8,094 bases of DNA from Chloroflexota bacterium (GTDB taxonomy: Bacteria > Chloroflexota > Dehalococcoidia > GIF9 > UBA5629). The notes beneath the pieces are model-generated. The model made no database searches. It was given only the letters and a program-made list of their open reading frames with translations, and was not told the DNA's origin. This document shows positions 1 through 7,123 of this stretch, piece by piece; within the stretch, counting starts at the first letter, position 1; each line of letters starts with the position of its first letter. Both the position numbers and the translations under genes were made by a program. The stretch lies in the NCBI GenBank assembly GCA_026389675.1, contig JAPLHJ010000007.1, forward strand, positions 1 through 8,094, written 5' to 3'.

Positions 1-2
1 AG

Positions 3-74
3 ACTCCACAATATAGATATGAAACTACCGAGAATCCTAATCTTGGCTGGCACCCGGATATTATCAATTGGTAA
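3..74 (+). CDS. possible C-terminal tail of an upstream protein (partial)
   Basis: A frame open from the window edge encodes about 23 residues and ends at a TAA at 72-74. The tail is rich in Tyr, Trp, His, Asn and Pro (for example NPNLGWHPDIINW), a composition more like a real protein end than random AT-rich DNA. The start and body of the gene lie outside the window, so no family can be assigned. A second frame (1-84) is also open to its stop, is less protein-like, and cannot be fully excluded. If real, this gene lies on the same strand as the TetR gene, with its stop about 85 bases before the likely TetR start. Confidence 0.35.
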   Translation, partial: TPQYRYETTENPNLGWHPDIINW

Positions 75-159
75 AATTAATTAGTGTAAACCAAAGAAAA
101 ATTTACCCTGCGTTGATAATCATTACTTCTAAAATGTATTGCTAAACAGGTTGATTAAA

Positions 160-864
160 ATGGCAGATAAGAATACAACAACGCGTAACCGGAAATTCGC
201 TATTCCCAAGATTACGTCTGACGATCTTGATAGTATTGTAAATAACGGAACGGTAAATGCTAAGCTCTTGCAAATCGTGCAGACAGCGGCCGAACTCTTC
301 CATCAGAAGGGATACGCTTCAACTACGACTCGGGATATTGCGAATGCTTGCAATATCAGCCCTGGGCACCTGTATTACTATATAAAATCAAAAGATGATT
401 TCGTTGAGATATTTATGAAAATACAGGAAAGTGATCTGGAAAAGTGGGCGAAAGTAGTACGTAGATTGATGAAGCGCCTGCCTCCAGACGAACTAATAGT
501 AGAAATCGTACGTGAATTTATCTATTATATTCATATGAGGCGAAACCTGGTAATTTTCTGGTACCAAGCTATCGCTCAGATTAATGGCGAGCAGCGCACA
601 GGCATTATGCAGATTGAGATACGAACAATTGACCTTTTTAAAGAAATAATTGAATTGGGTTGCAAGACAGGGCAGTTTCATGTTGATGACCCGTTTGTTG
701 TGGCATGCAATATTCACGCCATGTGTATTACATGGGCGTTGAAGAGGTACTTACTAAAAAAATCACGCACCATCGAGCAATACACTGATATATGCGTTGG
801 ACTTGTGACAGCAATGGTTAGAGGTGCATCTGATCCATATCCGCAAAAATCATCCCCGGTTTAA
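160..864 (+). CDS. TetR/AcrR-family transcriptional regulator
   Basis: This is a 234-residue protein, a usual length for the family, and probably a cytoplasmic homodimeric DNA-binding repressor released by a small ligand. The N-terminal helix-turn-helix domain lies at about residues 33-85. It shows the classic pattern: a first helix with AAELFHQKGYASTT, then TRDIANACNISPGHLYYYIKSKDD, the recognition helix being around SPGHLYYY. The rest (about 90-225) is a helical ligand-binding and dimerisation domain rich in aromatic and hydrophobic residues, and its ligand cannot be read from sequence. I prefer the ATG at 160 because a CAGG lies about 9 bases upstream. An in-frame TTG at 139 would add seven residues but has no Shine-Dalgarno. 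The gene is clearly AT-richer (about 42% GC by spot count) than the genes downstream. It may regulate itself, the gene ending at 74, or the cyclase gene at 1052; nothing seen decides between these. Confidence 0.93.
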   Translation: MADKNTTTRNRKFAIPKITSDDLDSIVNNGTVNAKLLQIVQTAAELFHQKGYASTTTRDIANACNISPGHLYYYIKSKDDFVEIFMKIQESDLEKWAKVVRRLMKRLPPDELIVEIVREFIYYIHMRRNLVIFWYQAIAQINGEQRTGIMQIEIRTIDLFKEIIELGCKTGQFHVDDPFVVACNIHAMCITWALKRYLLKKSRTIEQYTDICVGLVTAMVRGASDPYPQKSSPV

Positions 865-898
865 TTACACTAAATTCAAGAATCGATAAGCTGCACTT

Positions 899-929
899 TG
901 ATAGCGGTATCATTAAGAGAAGCCTATCA
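899..929. repeat. inverted TGATA(G)/(C)TATCA cluster, possible operator
   Basis: TGATAG at 899-904 faces TATCA at 908-912 across three bases (TGATA-N4-TATCA when the shared five-base arms are counted) and also CTATCA at 924-929 across 19 bases. The short palindrome has a size compatible with a TetR-family half-site arrangement, and it lies between the TetR gene and the cyclase promoter. The arms are short and AT-rich, so chance is a real alternative. Confidence 0.25.
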
Positions 930-963
930 GATCAATTCTTCCTTCTACCCACTATATTTAATA

Positions 964-993
964 TTTACCGTTGCATGTGTAATATGCTATTAT
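964..993 (+). promoter_or_regulatory. candidate extended -10 promoter for the PAS-GGDEF gene
   Basis: TATTAT at 988-993 matches the sigma70 -10 consensus at five of six positions. It is preceded by TGC at 985-987, the TGn signature of an extended -10. A weak -35 (TTTACC, 964-969, four of six) lies 18 bases upstream. Transcription would start near 1000 and leave a leader of about 50 bases that contains the inverted repeat at 1016-1038. This is a motif reading only. Confidence 0.4.
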
Positions 994-1015
994 ATGACCG
1001 CCCAATGAGCAGTAG

Positions 1016-1038
1016 TGAAATGCATACTTTGCATTTCA
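1016..1038. repeat. perfect 9-bp inverted repeat, operator or leader hairpin
   Basis: TGAAATGCA (1016-1024) and TGCATTTCA (1030-1038) are exact reverse complements separated by five bases (TACTT). The repeat ends 13 bases before the GTG at 1052 and 25 before the ATG at 1064. It lies just downstream of the candidate promoter. As DNA it could be an operator for a dimeric repressor such as the adjacent TetR protein. As RNA it would form a nine-pair hairpin near the ribosome-binding region. There is no T-run after it, so it is not an intrinsic terminator. Confidence 0.6.
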
Positions 1039-1051
1039 TGAGACTGTAACA

Positions 1052-3886
1052 GTGGTTAAATACATGCCAGACATCCCCAAACCTTCGTCAAAAAGGCACA
1101 GGAAAAATCCAGCCGATTCTGCAAATCAGGTTGTTGGATCGCCGCTCGCAGAGGCCCTGATGCAGAGCACGGGCACCGGTATCTACATCGTGCAGGATCG
1201 CAAATTCGCTTATATCAGTCCCTTCTTTGAAGAACTCTCCGGCTATTCCATGGCGGAGTTGGACGGCAAAATCCCCCTCGACCTGGTCCATCCCGACGAC
1301 CGCGACTCCGTAAAAAAACAGGCGGTCACCCGTCTGAAGAAAGGCCGCGGCATGCACCCCTACGAATACCGTTTTGTAAAAAAGAACGGCGACGTCATGT
1401 GGGTGATGGAGAGGATAACATCGATTGAATATGCGGGGCGGCGGGCGGCGCTGGGCAACTTTATGGATATCAACCAGCGCAAAGAACTCGAGAGTACCCT
1501 GGCAAAGGCAGAGGGACGCCACCGGGCCATACTTGACCAGATGCACGATGCTTGTTTCGAAGTGGACCTCGCCGGCAGATTCGTCTATACCAACAGATCT
1601 ATGTGCCGTACCCTGCAGTATAAACGGGATGAGCTGACCGGCAGTGACTACCACGTTATCATCCCCGAAAGCGATGCCGAGGCTGTTTCGACGGTATTTC
1701 GCCGCATCTACGATACGGGCAACCCGGATACCGCATTTTCACACAGGGTGAGACGCAAGGACGGCCTGGAGTTCTTCGTTGAGTCTTCTGTCGCATTGTT
1801 AAGGGACGACAAAGGCAAACCGACCGGCTATATTTGCGTCGGACGGGACGTGAGTGAACGTAAACGTCTGGAATTGGCACTGGTTCGCTCCGAAGGGCGG
1901 TTCCGCAACATCATAGAAAACATGCAGGATTCATACTACGAGGTTGACCTGGCGGGCAATTTCACTTTCGTCAACGACGCGACATCCCGGCATCTCTTTT
2001 ATACTGTGGAAGAATTGATCGGCAGCAGCTATAGAATGATAATGTCAGAAGCGGAGGCAAAACGCGTCTTCGATATATTTCACCAGGTTTTCATGACCGG
2101 TGAACCTAACCGGGGCTTTTCACACATGGTTACCAGGAAGGACGGCGTTTCAGGTTATGCGGAATCCTCCATATCACTACTGAAAGACGAGAACGGAAGG
2201 CCGGTCGGCTTCAGCTCTATCAGCCGGGACATAACCGAGCGCCAAGCGCTTGAGGAAGCCCTGAGTCAATCGGAGGAGCGTTACCGCACCATCCTCGAGG
2301 AGATGTACGAAGCCTACTATGAAGTAGACCTGGCCGGCAACTTCACCTTTGTTAACGACGCTGTATGCGCCAACCTGGGTTATGCGCGGGACGAAATAAT
2401 CGGCCAGAGCTACGGCTTGATGGTTCCGCCTGGCGAAACTGAAATACTTTTTGCTGCGTTTAACCAAGTATTTAAGACAGGTGAATATAATAAAGGTTTT
2501 GCGCACAGGGGCCTCCGCAAGGACGGCACCGTATTTCATGCTGAGACCTCCGTTTCACTGAGGAAAAACGAAAAGGGACAGCCTATCGGGTTCAGGAGCA
2601 TATCCCGCGACGTTACCGGGCGTAAGGAACTGGAGGAGAAACTGCTGGATGAAGAGAATTTTTCCTCATCGGTAATAGACAGCATGCCGGGCATCTTTTA
2701 TGCACTTGACGAAAAAGGCGATTTCGTACGCTGGAATAAGAACTTTGAGAACGTGCTCGGCTATTCGGCCGATGAAATAGCCCGCATGAACGCCCTCGCT
2801 ACAATCGCGGAGACAGATAAACAAAATATCTCTGATGCCATATCTGAGGTATTTTCAAAAGGCAGCAAAGAAGTTGAAGGGATAATGTCGACCAAGTACA
2901 ATCGCCAGCTATCATATCTACTGACCGGCGTACGTGCCTTGGTCAATGACAAATCATACCTGGTGGGCATGGGAATCGATATCAGTGAGCGCAAGAAGCT
3001 GGAGGACTCACTGCGCCGCTCCGAGGAAAGGTTCCGTACCATACTGGAGAACATGCAGGACTCTTATTTCGAGGTTGACCTGAATGGAAACTTCACTTTC
3101 GTTAACCTGTCCGCCAGCAACAGGCTCGGTTATGCGAGGGGGGAACTGCATGGTAAAAATTACCGCTTTACAACTCCCCCTGAGGATCTCGCCAATACGA
3201 AGACGGCTTACAGCGAGGTTTATAATACGGGGATCCCTAAGAAAAACTTCCTGCACAAGAGCATCTGCAAAGACGGCAGTGTCATCTTCGTGGAGAGCTC
3301 CATAGACCTGATAAAGGACGAGAACGGGACAATTATCGGCTTCAACTCTGTCAGTCGCGATGTCACCGAGCGCATGGAGTTCCAGCAGCGTCTTGCCGAT
3401 ATGGCCACCCACGATTTTCTCACCGGGCTGCCCAACCGCGTTCTGCTCAACGACCGCCTGCACGTGGCGCTGGCCCAGGCTCAACGCAATAAAAATAAGC
3501 TGGGCATCCTTACGCTTGACCTGGACCGTTTCAAAGCGGTAAATGATACGCACGGACACCACGTCGGAGATGAGCTCCTCAAGGCAGTGGGACAGCGCCT
3601 GACCGGCATTTTACGTTCAGGAGATACTATAGCGCGCATGGGCGGCGACGAATTCATGCTGCTCATGCCCGAACTTCATCAATCTGACAGCGTTTCGAGC
3701 ATAATCTCTAAAATCGTCGCAGCTTTTAAAGGGGCTTTTATCATAGAGGGACACCGCCTGAGCATTGATGTCAGCATAGGTATTGCCATTTATCCCGACG
3801 ACGGTACGGATATGGAAACGTTGATGAGGAAATCGGATTCGGCCATGTACGATATCAAGAAGCACGGCCCCAGTAAGCCAGGATAG
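1052..3886 (+). CDS. six-PAS diguanylate cyclase (PAS-GGDEF)
   Basis: This 944-residue protein should condense two GTP into c-di-GMP in response to signals sensed by its PAS domains. Six PAS/PAC units lie at about residues 32-147, 154-274, 281-401, 407-527, 534-651 and 657-775. Most close with a motif such as SRDVTER or GRDVSER leading into a coupling helix. Units 2, 3, 4 and 6 are close relatives with a 125-127-residue period; units 1 and 5 are divergent. The GGDEF domain (about 779-944) looks active: metal-binding Asp823 in DLDRFK, the ND..GH..GD signature at 831-840, and GGDEF at 864-868. The inhibitory-site RxxD (Arg855-Asp858) lies exactly five residues before it, so product feedback is expected. 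I see no membrane segment, signal peptide or EAL domain, so it is probably cytoplasmic. It ends soon after AMYDIKKHG, slightly short for the domain. The start may be GTG 1052 or ATG 1064; neither has a strong Shine-Dalgarno. Confidence 0.96.
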   Translation: MVKYMPDIPKPSSKRHRKNPADSANQVVGSPLAEALMQSTGTGIYIVQDRKFAYISPFFEELSGYSMAELDGKIPLDLVHPDDRDSVKKQAVTRLKKGRGMHPYEYRFVKKNGDVMWVMERITSIEYAGRRAALGNFMDINQRKELESTLAKAEGRHRAILDQMHDACFEVDLAGRFVYTNRSMCRTLQYKRDELTGSDYHVIIPESDAEAVSTVFRRIYDTGNPDTAFSHRVRRKDGLEFFVESSVALLRDDKGKPTGYICVGRDVSERKRLELALVRSEGRFRNIIENMQDSYYEVDLAGNFTFVNDATSRHLFYTVEELIGSSYRMIMSEAEAKRVFDIFHQVFMTGEPNRGFSHMVTRKDGVSGYAESSISLLKDENGRPVGFSSISRDITERQALEEALSQSEERYRTILEEMYEAYYEVDLAGNFTFVNDAVCANLGYARDEIIGQSYGLMVPPGETEILFAAFNQVFKTGEYNKGFAHRGLRKDGTVFHAETSVSLRKNEKGQPIGFRSISRDVTGRKELEEKLLDEENFSSSVIDSMPGIFYALDEKGDFVRWNKNFENVLGYSADEIARMNALATIAETDKQNISDAISEVFSKGSKEVEGIMSTKYNRQLSYLLTGVRALVNDKSYLVGMGIDISERKKLEDSLRRSEERFRTILENMQDSYFEVDLNGNFTFVNLSASNRLGYARGELHGKNYRFTTPPEDLANTKTAYSEVYNTGIPKKNFLHKSICKDGSVIFVESSIDLIKDENGTIIGFNSVSRDVTERMEFQQRLADMATHDFLTGLPNRVLLNDRLHVALAQAQRNKNKLGILTLDLDRFKAVNDTHGHHVGDELLKAVGQRLTGILRSGDTIARMGGDEFMLLMPELHQSDSVSSIISKIVAAFKGAFIIEGHRLSIDVSIGIAIYPDDGTDMETLMRKSDSAMYDIKKHGPSKPG

Positions 3887-3921
3887 TTATAGGCGACGCG
3901 CTGATCTGGCAGGGCGCCGCA

Positions 3922-6432
3922 TCACAATTTCATCCTTTTGTAAAAAATATGCTTGGCTATCTCAGCAAACCCGGCATATGTCAGTACGATTGCTGCGACG
4001 ATAACCAGGAAATAGGCAGGCAGGGGCGCAAAGCCAAACAGGCTGCCAATTCCCGTATAGGGTAAAACGAGGACTGCGGCCACTACCAGCAGGGTTGCCA
4101 TGATCAGGTATTTGCCCGGCCTGCTCCTGAGGAAAAAACGGCGCGTCCTGATGACCAGCACAATAACGGAGGCCGATATAACGGACTCGATGAACCAGCC
4201 GGCGCGAAATTGCTCCGGGGAGGCATGCAGGATAAGCAGCAGCACCCCGAACGTCAAAAAGTCGAATATCGAGCTGATCAAACCGAAAACCAGCATGAAG
4301 TTGCGGATGAACTTGATGTCCCACCGCCGCGGCTTCTCCACCAGTTCCCGGTCGACGTTATCAGCAGCAATCGTCATCTCGGGCAGGTCAGTGAGCAGGT
4401 TGGTCAGCATCACCTGCTTGGGCAGGAGAGGCAGGAAGGGCATTATCAGTGATGCGCCGGCCATGCTGAACATATTGCCAAAATTGGCGCTGGTGGCCAT
4501 GAATACGTATTTCAGGGTATTGGCAAAGGTCATACGGCCTTCCCTCATTCCATCCTCCAGCACAGCTAAATCTTTCTCCAGGAGGACGATGTCGGCGGCG
4601 TCTTTGGCCACATCCACCGCAGTATCAACTGAAATGCCCACGTCCGCCGCGTGCAGCGCCGAAGCATCGTTGATGCCGTCACCGATATAACCTACCACGT
4701 TGCCAGCCTTTTTCAAAGCAGTAATCAGGCGTTCTTTTTGATTCGGCTCGACCTGGGCAAAAACGTCCACCTCATTGACCTTCCCCAGCAATGCTTCATC
4801 GCTCATAACGCTGATATCAGGTCCGCTGAGCATCCTTGTCCCGTCTAAACCTACCTGGCCGCTTATATTGGCTGCTGCAAAGTGGTTATCTCCACTGATG
4901 ATTTTAAGCTCGACGCCAGCTTGCTTCAGGCGGCTTATAGTTGCAGAGATACCTTCTTTCAGCCGGTCTGAAAAAACCAGGAAACCCAGGAAAGTCATCG
5001 CTTTCTCATGTTCCCTGTTAATTACCCGCAGGCTGCCTGCCTCTTTATAAGCAATCCCCAACGTGCGGAAGCCCCGCTCACTCAACTCCCTGTAACGGGT
5101 ATTTATTCCATCAAGCGCGTCATCGATGTTAACCGACGCTCCACCGCTGATTTCAACAGAGGAACACACTTCCAGAACATTTTCCAGCGCACCCTTGGTA
5201 ATCATGATGGAAAGCCCGTCTTTGGCTGCCAACACTGTCAGGCGTTTGCGGATAAAATCATAGGGCACTTCATCCAGCTTCTCGTAACCCGATATATCAG
5301 GCTTGCGGCCTGAGCGCACCGCCTGGTCGATGGGATTGGCGAAGCCGGACTCATATAAGGAATTGAGATATGCCAGCAGCAGCACTTTGCCGCTGTCTTT
5401 TCCATCTGCATCCAGAGCCGCATCGAGGAGCACCACCCCTTCGGTAAGCGTCCCGGTTTTATCGGCGCAGAGGACATTCATGCTGCCGAAATTCTCAATG
5501 GAAGCCAGCCTTTTGACAACGACCTTCTTCTTCGCCATCCTGCTTGCGCCGTGGGAAAGGTTGATACTGATAATTGCAGGCAGCAGTTGAGGCGTCAGTC
5601 CCACCGCCAAAGCCAGGGAAAACAAGAACGCTTCGATGATCGGCCTTTTGAAAAAGACGTTGATGCCAAAAATAGCCAGGACCAGGATCAGGGTCACTTC
5701 CATCAACAGGTACCCGAACCTCCTGACTCCCCGCTCAAACTCGGTTTCCGCCGGCCTCAGCTTCAGCCTGGACGATATCTTACCGAATTCCGTGCTGCTG
5801 CCGGTCTTCACCACAACCGCTGTGGCAGCGCCGCTGATCACGTGTGTTCCCATATAGAGTACATTCGTGCGTCCGCCCGGCAGTGTGCCGGCGGAAATTA
5901 ACCCCGCCTCTTTTTCCACAGGGTAAGTCTCACCAGTTAACGTTGCCTCATCCGCAAACAGATCTTTCGATTCGATGATCAGGCAATCGGCCGGGGGCAT
6001 ATTCCCGGCGTTTAGCAAAACAACATCACCGGGTACAATATCGTCCACGGGGATATCCTGGTTTACACCGTCCCTCCACACCGTTGCCTTGATTTGTACA
6101 ATGGCCAGAAGGCCGGCCACGGCATCAGTGGCGCTTTTTTCCTGCCAGAATCCCAGCAGTCCACTAACCAGAATGATGACAAGGATGATGACAGCATCGA
6201 CCGGGTCGCCGAGCACCGTGGCAGCCAGCAGGATAAGTATTATCGGGCTCTTAAACTGCCCCAGTAAAAGCGAAAACGTGGTGAAACGCGGACCCCGTTT
6301 AAGCGAGTTGGGCCCATATTGTTTCAACCTTCCTGCTGCTTCAGCGGACGTCAAACCCCGGTGGGTCGATCCGAGTTGCCTCAGTACCTCCTCGGGTGGC
6401 AAACTCCAAAATAAATCAGCCGGATGGTCCAT
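3922..6432 (-). CDS. P-type cation ATPase, MgtA-like (Mg2+-transporting group)
   Basis: This is an integral membrane pump, probably importing Mg2+ with ATP hydrolysis. It has 836 residues from the ATG at 6432. Visible motifs are TGET at 166-169 (actuator domain), DKTGTLT with phosphorylated Asp324, TKGA near 412-415 (nucleotide binding), SGDN at 513-516 and GDGINDA at 584-590 (hinge). About ten membrane segments fit the P3B plan: two before the actuator, two before the phosphorylation domain and six at the C-terminus. Segments such as MAKKKVVVKRLASIENFGSM and KPRRWDIKFIR closely resemble MgtA proteins. In TM4 the motif reads PQLLP (281-285) where E. coli MgtA, as I recall it, has PEMLP. A GTG at 6519 would add 29 residues unlike the family, so I prefer the ATG; neither start has a well-placed Shine-Dalgarno. 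Substrate is inferred from family only. The gene converges with the cyclase gene, 35 bases apart. Confidence 0.92.
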   Translation of the reverse strand: MDHPADLFWSLPPEEVLRQLGSTHRGLTSAEAAGRLKQYGPNSLKRGPRFTTFSLLLGQFKSPIILILLAATVLGDPVDAVIILVIILVSGLLGFWQEKSATDAVAGLLAIVQIKATVWRDGVNQDIPVDDIVPGDVVLLNAGNMPPADCLIIESKDLFADEATLTGETYPVEKEAGLISAGTLPGGRTNVLYMGTHVISGAATAVVVKTGSSTEFGKISSRLKLRPAETEFERGVRRFGYLLMEVTLILVLAIFGINVFFKRPIIEAFLFSLALAVGLTPQLLPAIISINLSHGASRMAKKKVVVKRLASIENFGSMNVLCADKTGTLTEGVVLLDAALDADGKDSGKVLLLAYLNSLYESGFANPIDQAVRSGRKPDISGYEKLDEVPYDFIRKRLTVLAAKDGLSIMITKGALENVLEVCSSVEISGGASVNIDDALDGINTRYRELSERGFRTLGIAYKEAGSLRVINREHEKAMTFLGFLVFSDRLKEGISATISRLKQAGVELKIISGDNHFAAANISGQVGLDGTRMLSGPDISVMSDEALLGKVNEVDVFAQVEPNQKERLITALKKAGNVVGYIGDGINDASALHAADVGISVDTAVDVAKDAADIVLLEKDLAVLEDGMREGRMTFANTLKYVFMATSANFGNMFSMAGASLIMPFLPLLPKQVMLTNLLTDLPEMTIAADNVDRELVEKPRRWDIKFIRNFMLVFGLISSIFDFLTFGVLLLILHASPEQFRAGWFIESVISASVIVLVIRTRRFFLRSRPGKYLIMATLLVVAAVLVLPYTGIGSLFGFAPLPAYFLVIVAAIVLTYAGFAEIAKHIFYKRMKL

Positions 6433-6474
6433 AGCTATTTCGTTTCGATTCCCACCTTCACGATGATTAAATAC

Positions 6475-6503
6475 AGTGTAGTAGGTTGTTCGGTCCCATG
6501 CAA
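6475..6503 (-). promoter_or_regulatory. weak candidate promoter for the ATPase gene
   Basis: Read on the minus strand, TTGCAT (6503-6498) and TACACT (6480-6475) are spaced by 17 bases. They match the -35 and -10 consensus at three and four of six positions. If used, transcription would start downstream of the GTG at 6519, and only the ATG at 6432 could serve as start. The matches are weak and may be chance. Confidence 0.22.
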
Positions 6504-6603
6504 AATCAATCAAATACACCCTGATGCGATACCGGGCGCTCGCTACATCGCCGTAGTGCTGAATTCCCGACGTTATTGAATTTCCTTATCGGTTTTTATG
6601 GGG

Positions 6604-6609
6604 TATACT
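6604..6609 (+). promoter_or_regulatory. candidate -10 element for the GNAT-MFS unit
   Basis: TATACT matches the sigma70 -10 consensus at five of six positions and would give a start near 6616 and a leader of about 33 bases. No good -35 sits at the standard spacing: TTGAAT at 6576-6581 is 22 bases away, which is too far. This is supported by one hexamer and its position only. Confidence 0.35.
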
Positions 6610-6648
6610 TTCTCACTAAATTAACGTATTCCGCGAAATTGCGCTGCC

Positions 6649-7116
6649 ATGGAAATTTCTATTTGCACTAAAGAGGATTTTGACCAGGTACTGGCTGAAT
6701 TCGACCAGTTCTGGGAGCATGACCGCACAATAGCTCTTCACCACCCCACTATCGTCTACGAATTCGGTAATTCCTCCTTCGTCATCAGAGAAGGAAAAAA
6801 GGTATTGGCCTACCTTTTCGGCTTCCTGTCCCAGACCGAACCGGTCGGCTACGTGCATCTACTATCGGTCAGGCGTGGCTTCCGCAGGCAGGGGCTGGCA
6901 AACCGCCTGTATGCCCATTTCGAGCAGTACGCCCGTTCACGGGGATGCACCAGGCTTAAGGCCATTACCAGCCCGGTTAATACCCTCTCCATCGACTTCC
7001 ACAGGAGCGTCGGCATGTTGCCCTCAGGAGAGCCAAATAGCCAGGGACTGCTGATCGTGAAAGACTATGCCGGGCCAGGCCGCGACCGCGTAGTTTTCAT
7101 AAAAGAGATAGGTTGA
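6649..7116 (+). CDS. GNAT-family N-acetyltransferase
   Basis: This 155-residue protein has the single-domain GNAT length and transfers an acetyl group from acetyl-CoA to an amine; the substrate is unknown. Acetyl-CoA-binding motif A is visible: strand VGYVHLLSVRRGF (about 66-78), then the pyrophosphate loop R79-R-Q-G-L-A84, followed by helix NRLYAHFEQYARSRG. The motif B region follows (TSPVNTLSIDFHRSVGM), with the usual Asn and Phe-His pattern near the C-terminal strands. No signal peptide or membrane segment is seen, so it should be cytoplasmic. The ATG at 6649 is chosen because the fold begins immediately (MEISICTKEDFDQV), although there is no recognisable Shine-Dalgarno before it, which suggests a poorly consensus or near-leaderless start. 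The stop is seven bases before the start of the MFS transporter, so the two are probably co-transcribed. Confidence 0.92.
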   Translation: MEISICTKEDFDQVLAEFDQFWEHDRTIALHHPTIVYEFGNSSFVIREGKKVLAYLFGFLSQTEPVGYVHLLSVRRGFRRQGLANRLYAHFEQYARSRGCTRLKAITSPVNTLSIDFHRSVGMLPSGEPNSQGLLIVKDYAGPGRDRVVFIKEIG

Positions 7117-7123
7117 ACGTTAA

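Larger units (their letters stand above)
865..1051 (+). other. regulatory spacer between TetR and PAS-GGDEF genes
   Basis: This non-coding spacer of 187 bases is AT-rich (about 35% GC in the stretch 901-960). It contains three items described separately: a cluster of TGATAG/TATCA inverted elements (899-929), a candidate extended -10 promoter (964-993), and a perfect 9-bp inverted repeat (1016-1038). I see no open frame of interest and no hairpin followed by a T-run that would mark an intrinsic terminator for the TetR gene. Confidence 0.7.
6433..6648. other. divergent intergenic region between ATPase and GNAT genes
   Basis: These 216 bases lie between the preferred ATPase ATG (minus strand) and the GNAT ATG (plus strand). 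If the ATPase starts at the GTG at 6519, the gap shrinks to 129 bases. It holds one candidate promoter for each direction, described separately. I see no long leader structure that would suggest a Mg2+ riboswitch for the ATPase, and no RNA gene. Confidence 0.55.

Noticed and set aside
70..107. Inverted GGTAAAATT (70-78) and AAATTTACC (99-107) before the TetR gene
   Set aside because: The arms are imperfect, AT-rich and separated by 20 bases, and the left arm overlaps the putative stop codon. This spacing is unusual for a TetR operator and there is no T-run for a terminator.
81..873. TTAGTGTAA (81-89) and its reverse complement TTACACTAA (865-873) flanking the TetR gene
   Set aside because: The match is exactly nine bases with no extension on either side, and both sites lie in AT-rich DNA. 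Chance is sufficient, and nothing suggests the ends of a mobile element.
1088..1654. Long minus-strand open frame opposite the PAS-GGDEF gene (188 codons), and a similar one at 3008-3562
   Set aside because: These are antisense shadows of a clearly real coding region with strong domain matches. The encoded peptides show no recognisable family features.
3887..3921. Possible bidirectional terminator in the 35-base gap between the convergent genes
   Set aside because: Only short GGCG/CGCC and GCGC pairings are possible, there is no T-run on either strand, and alternative foldings compete.
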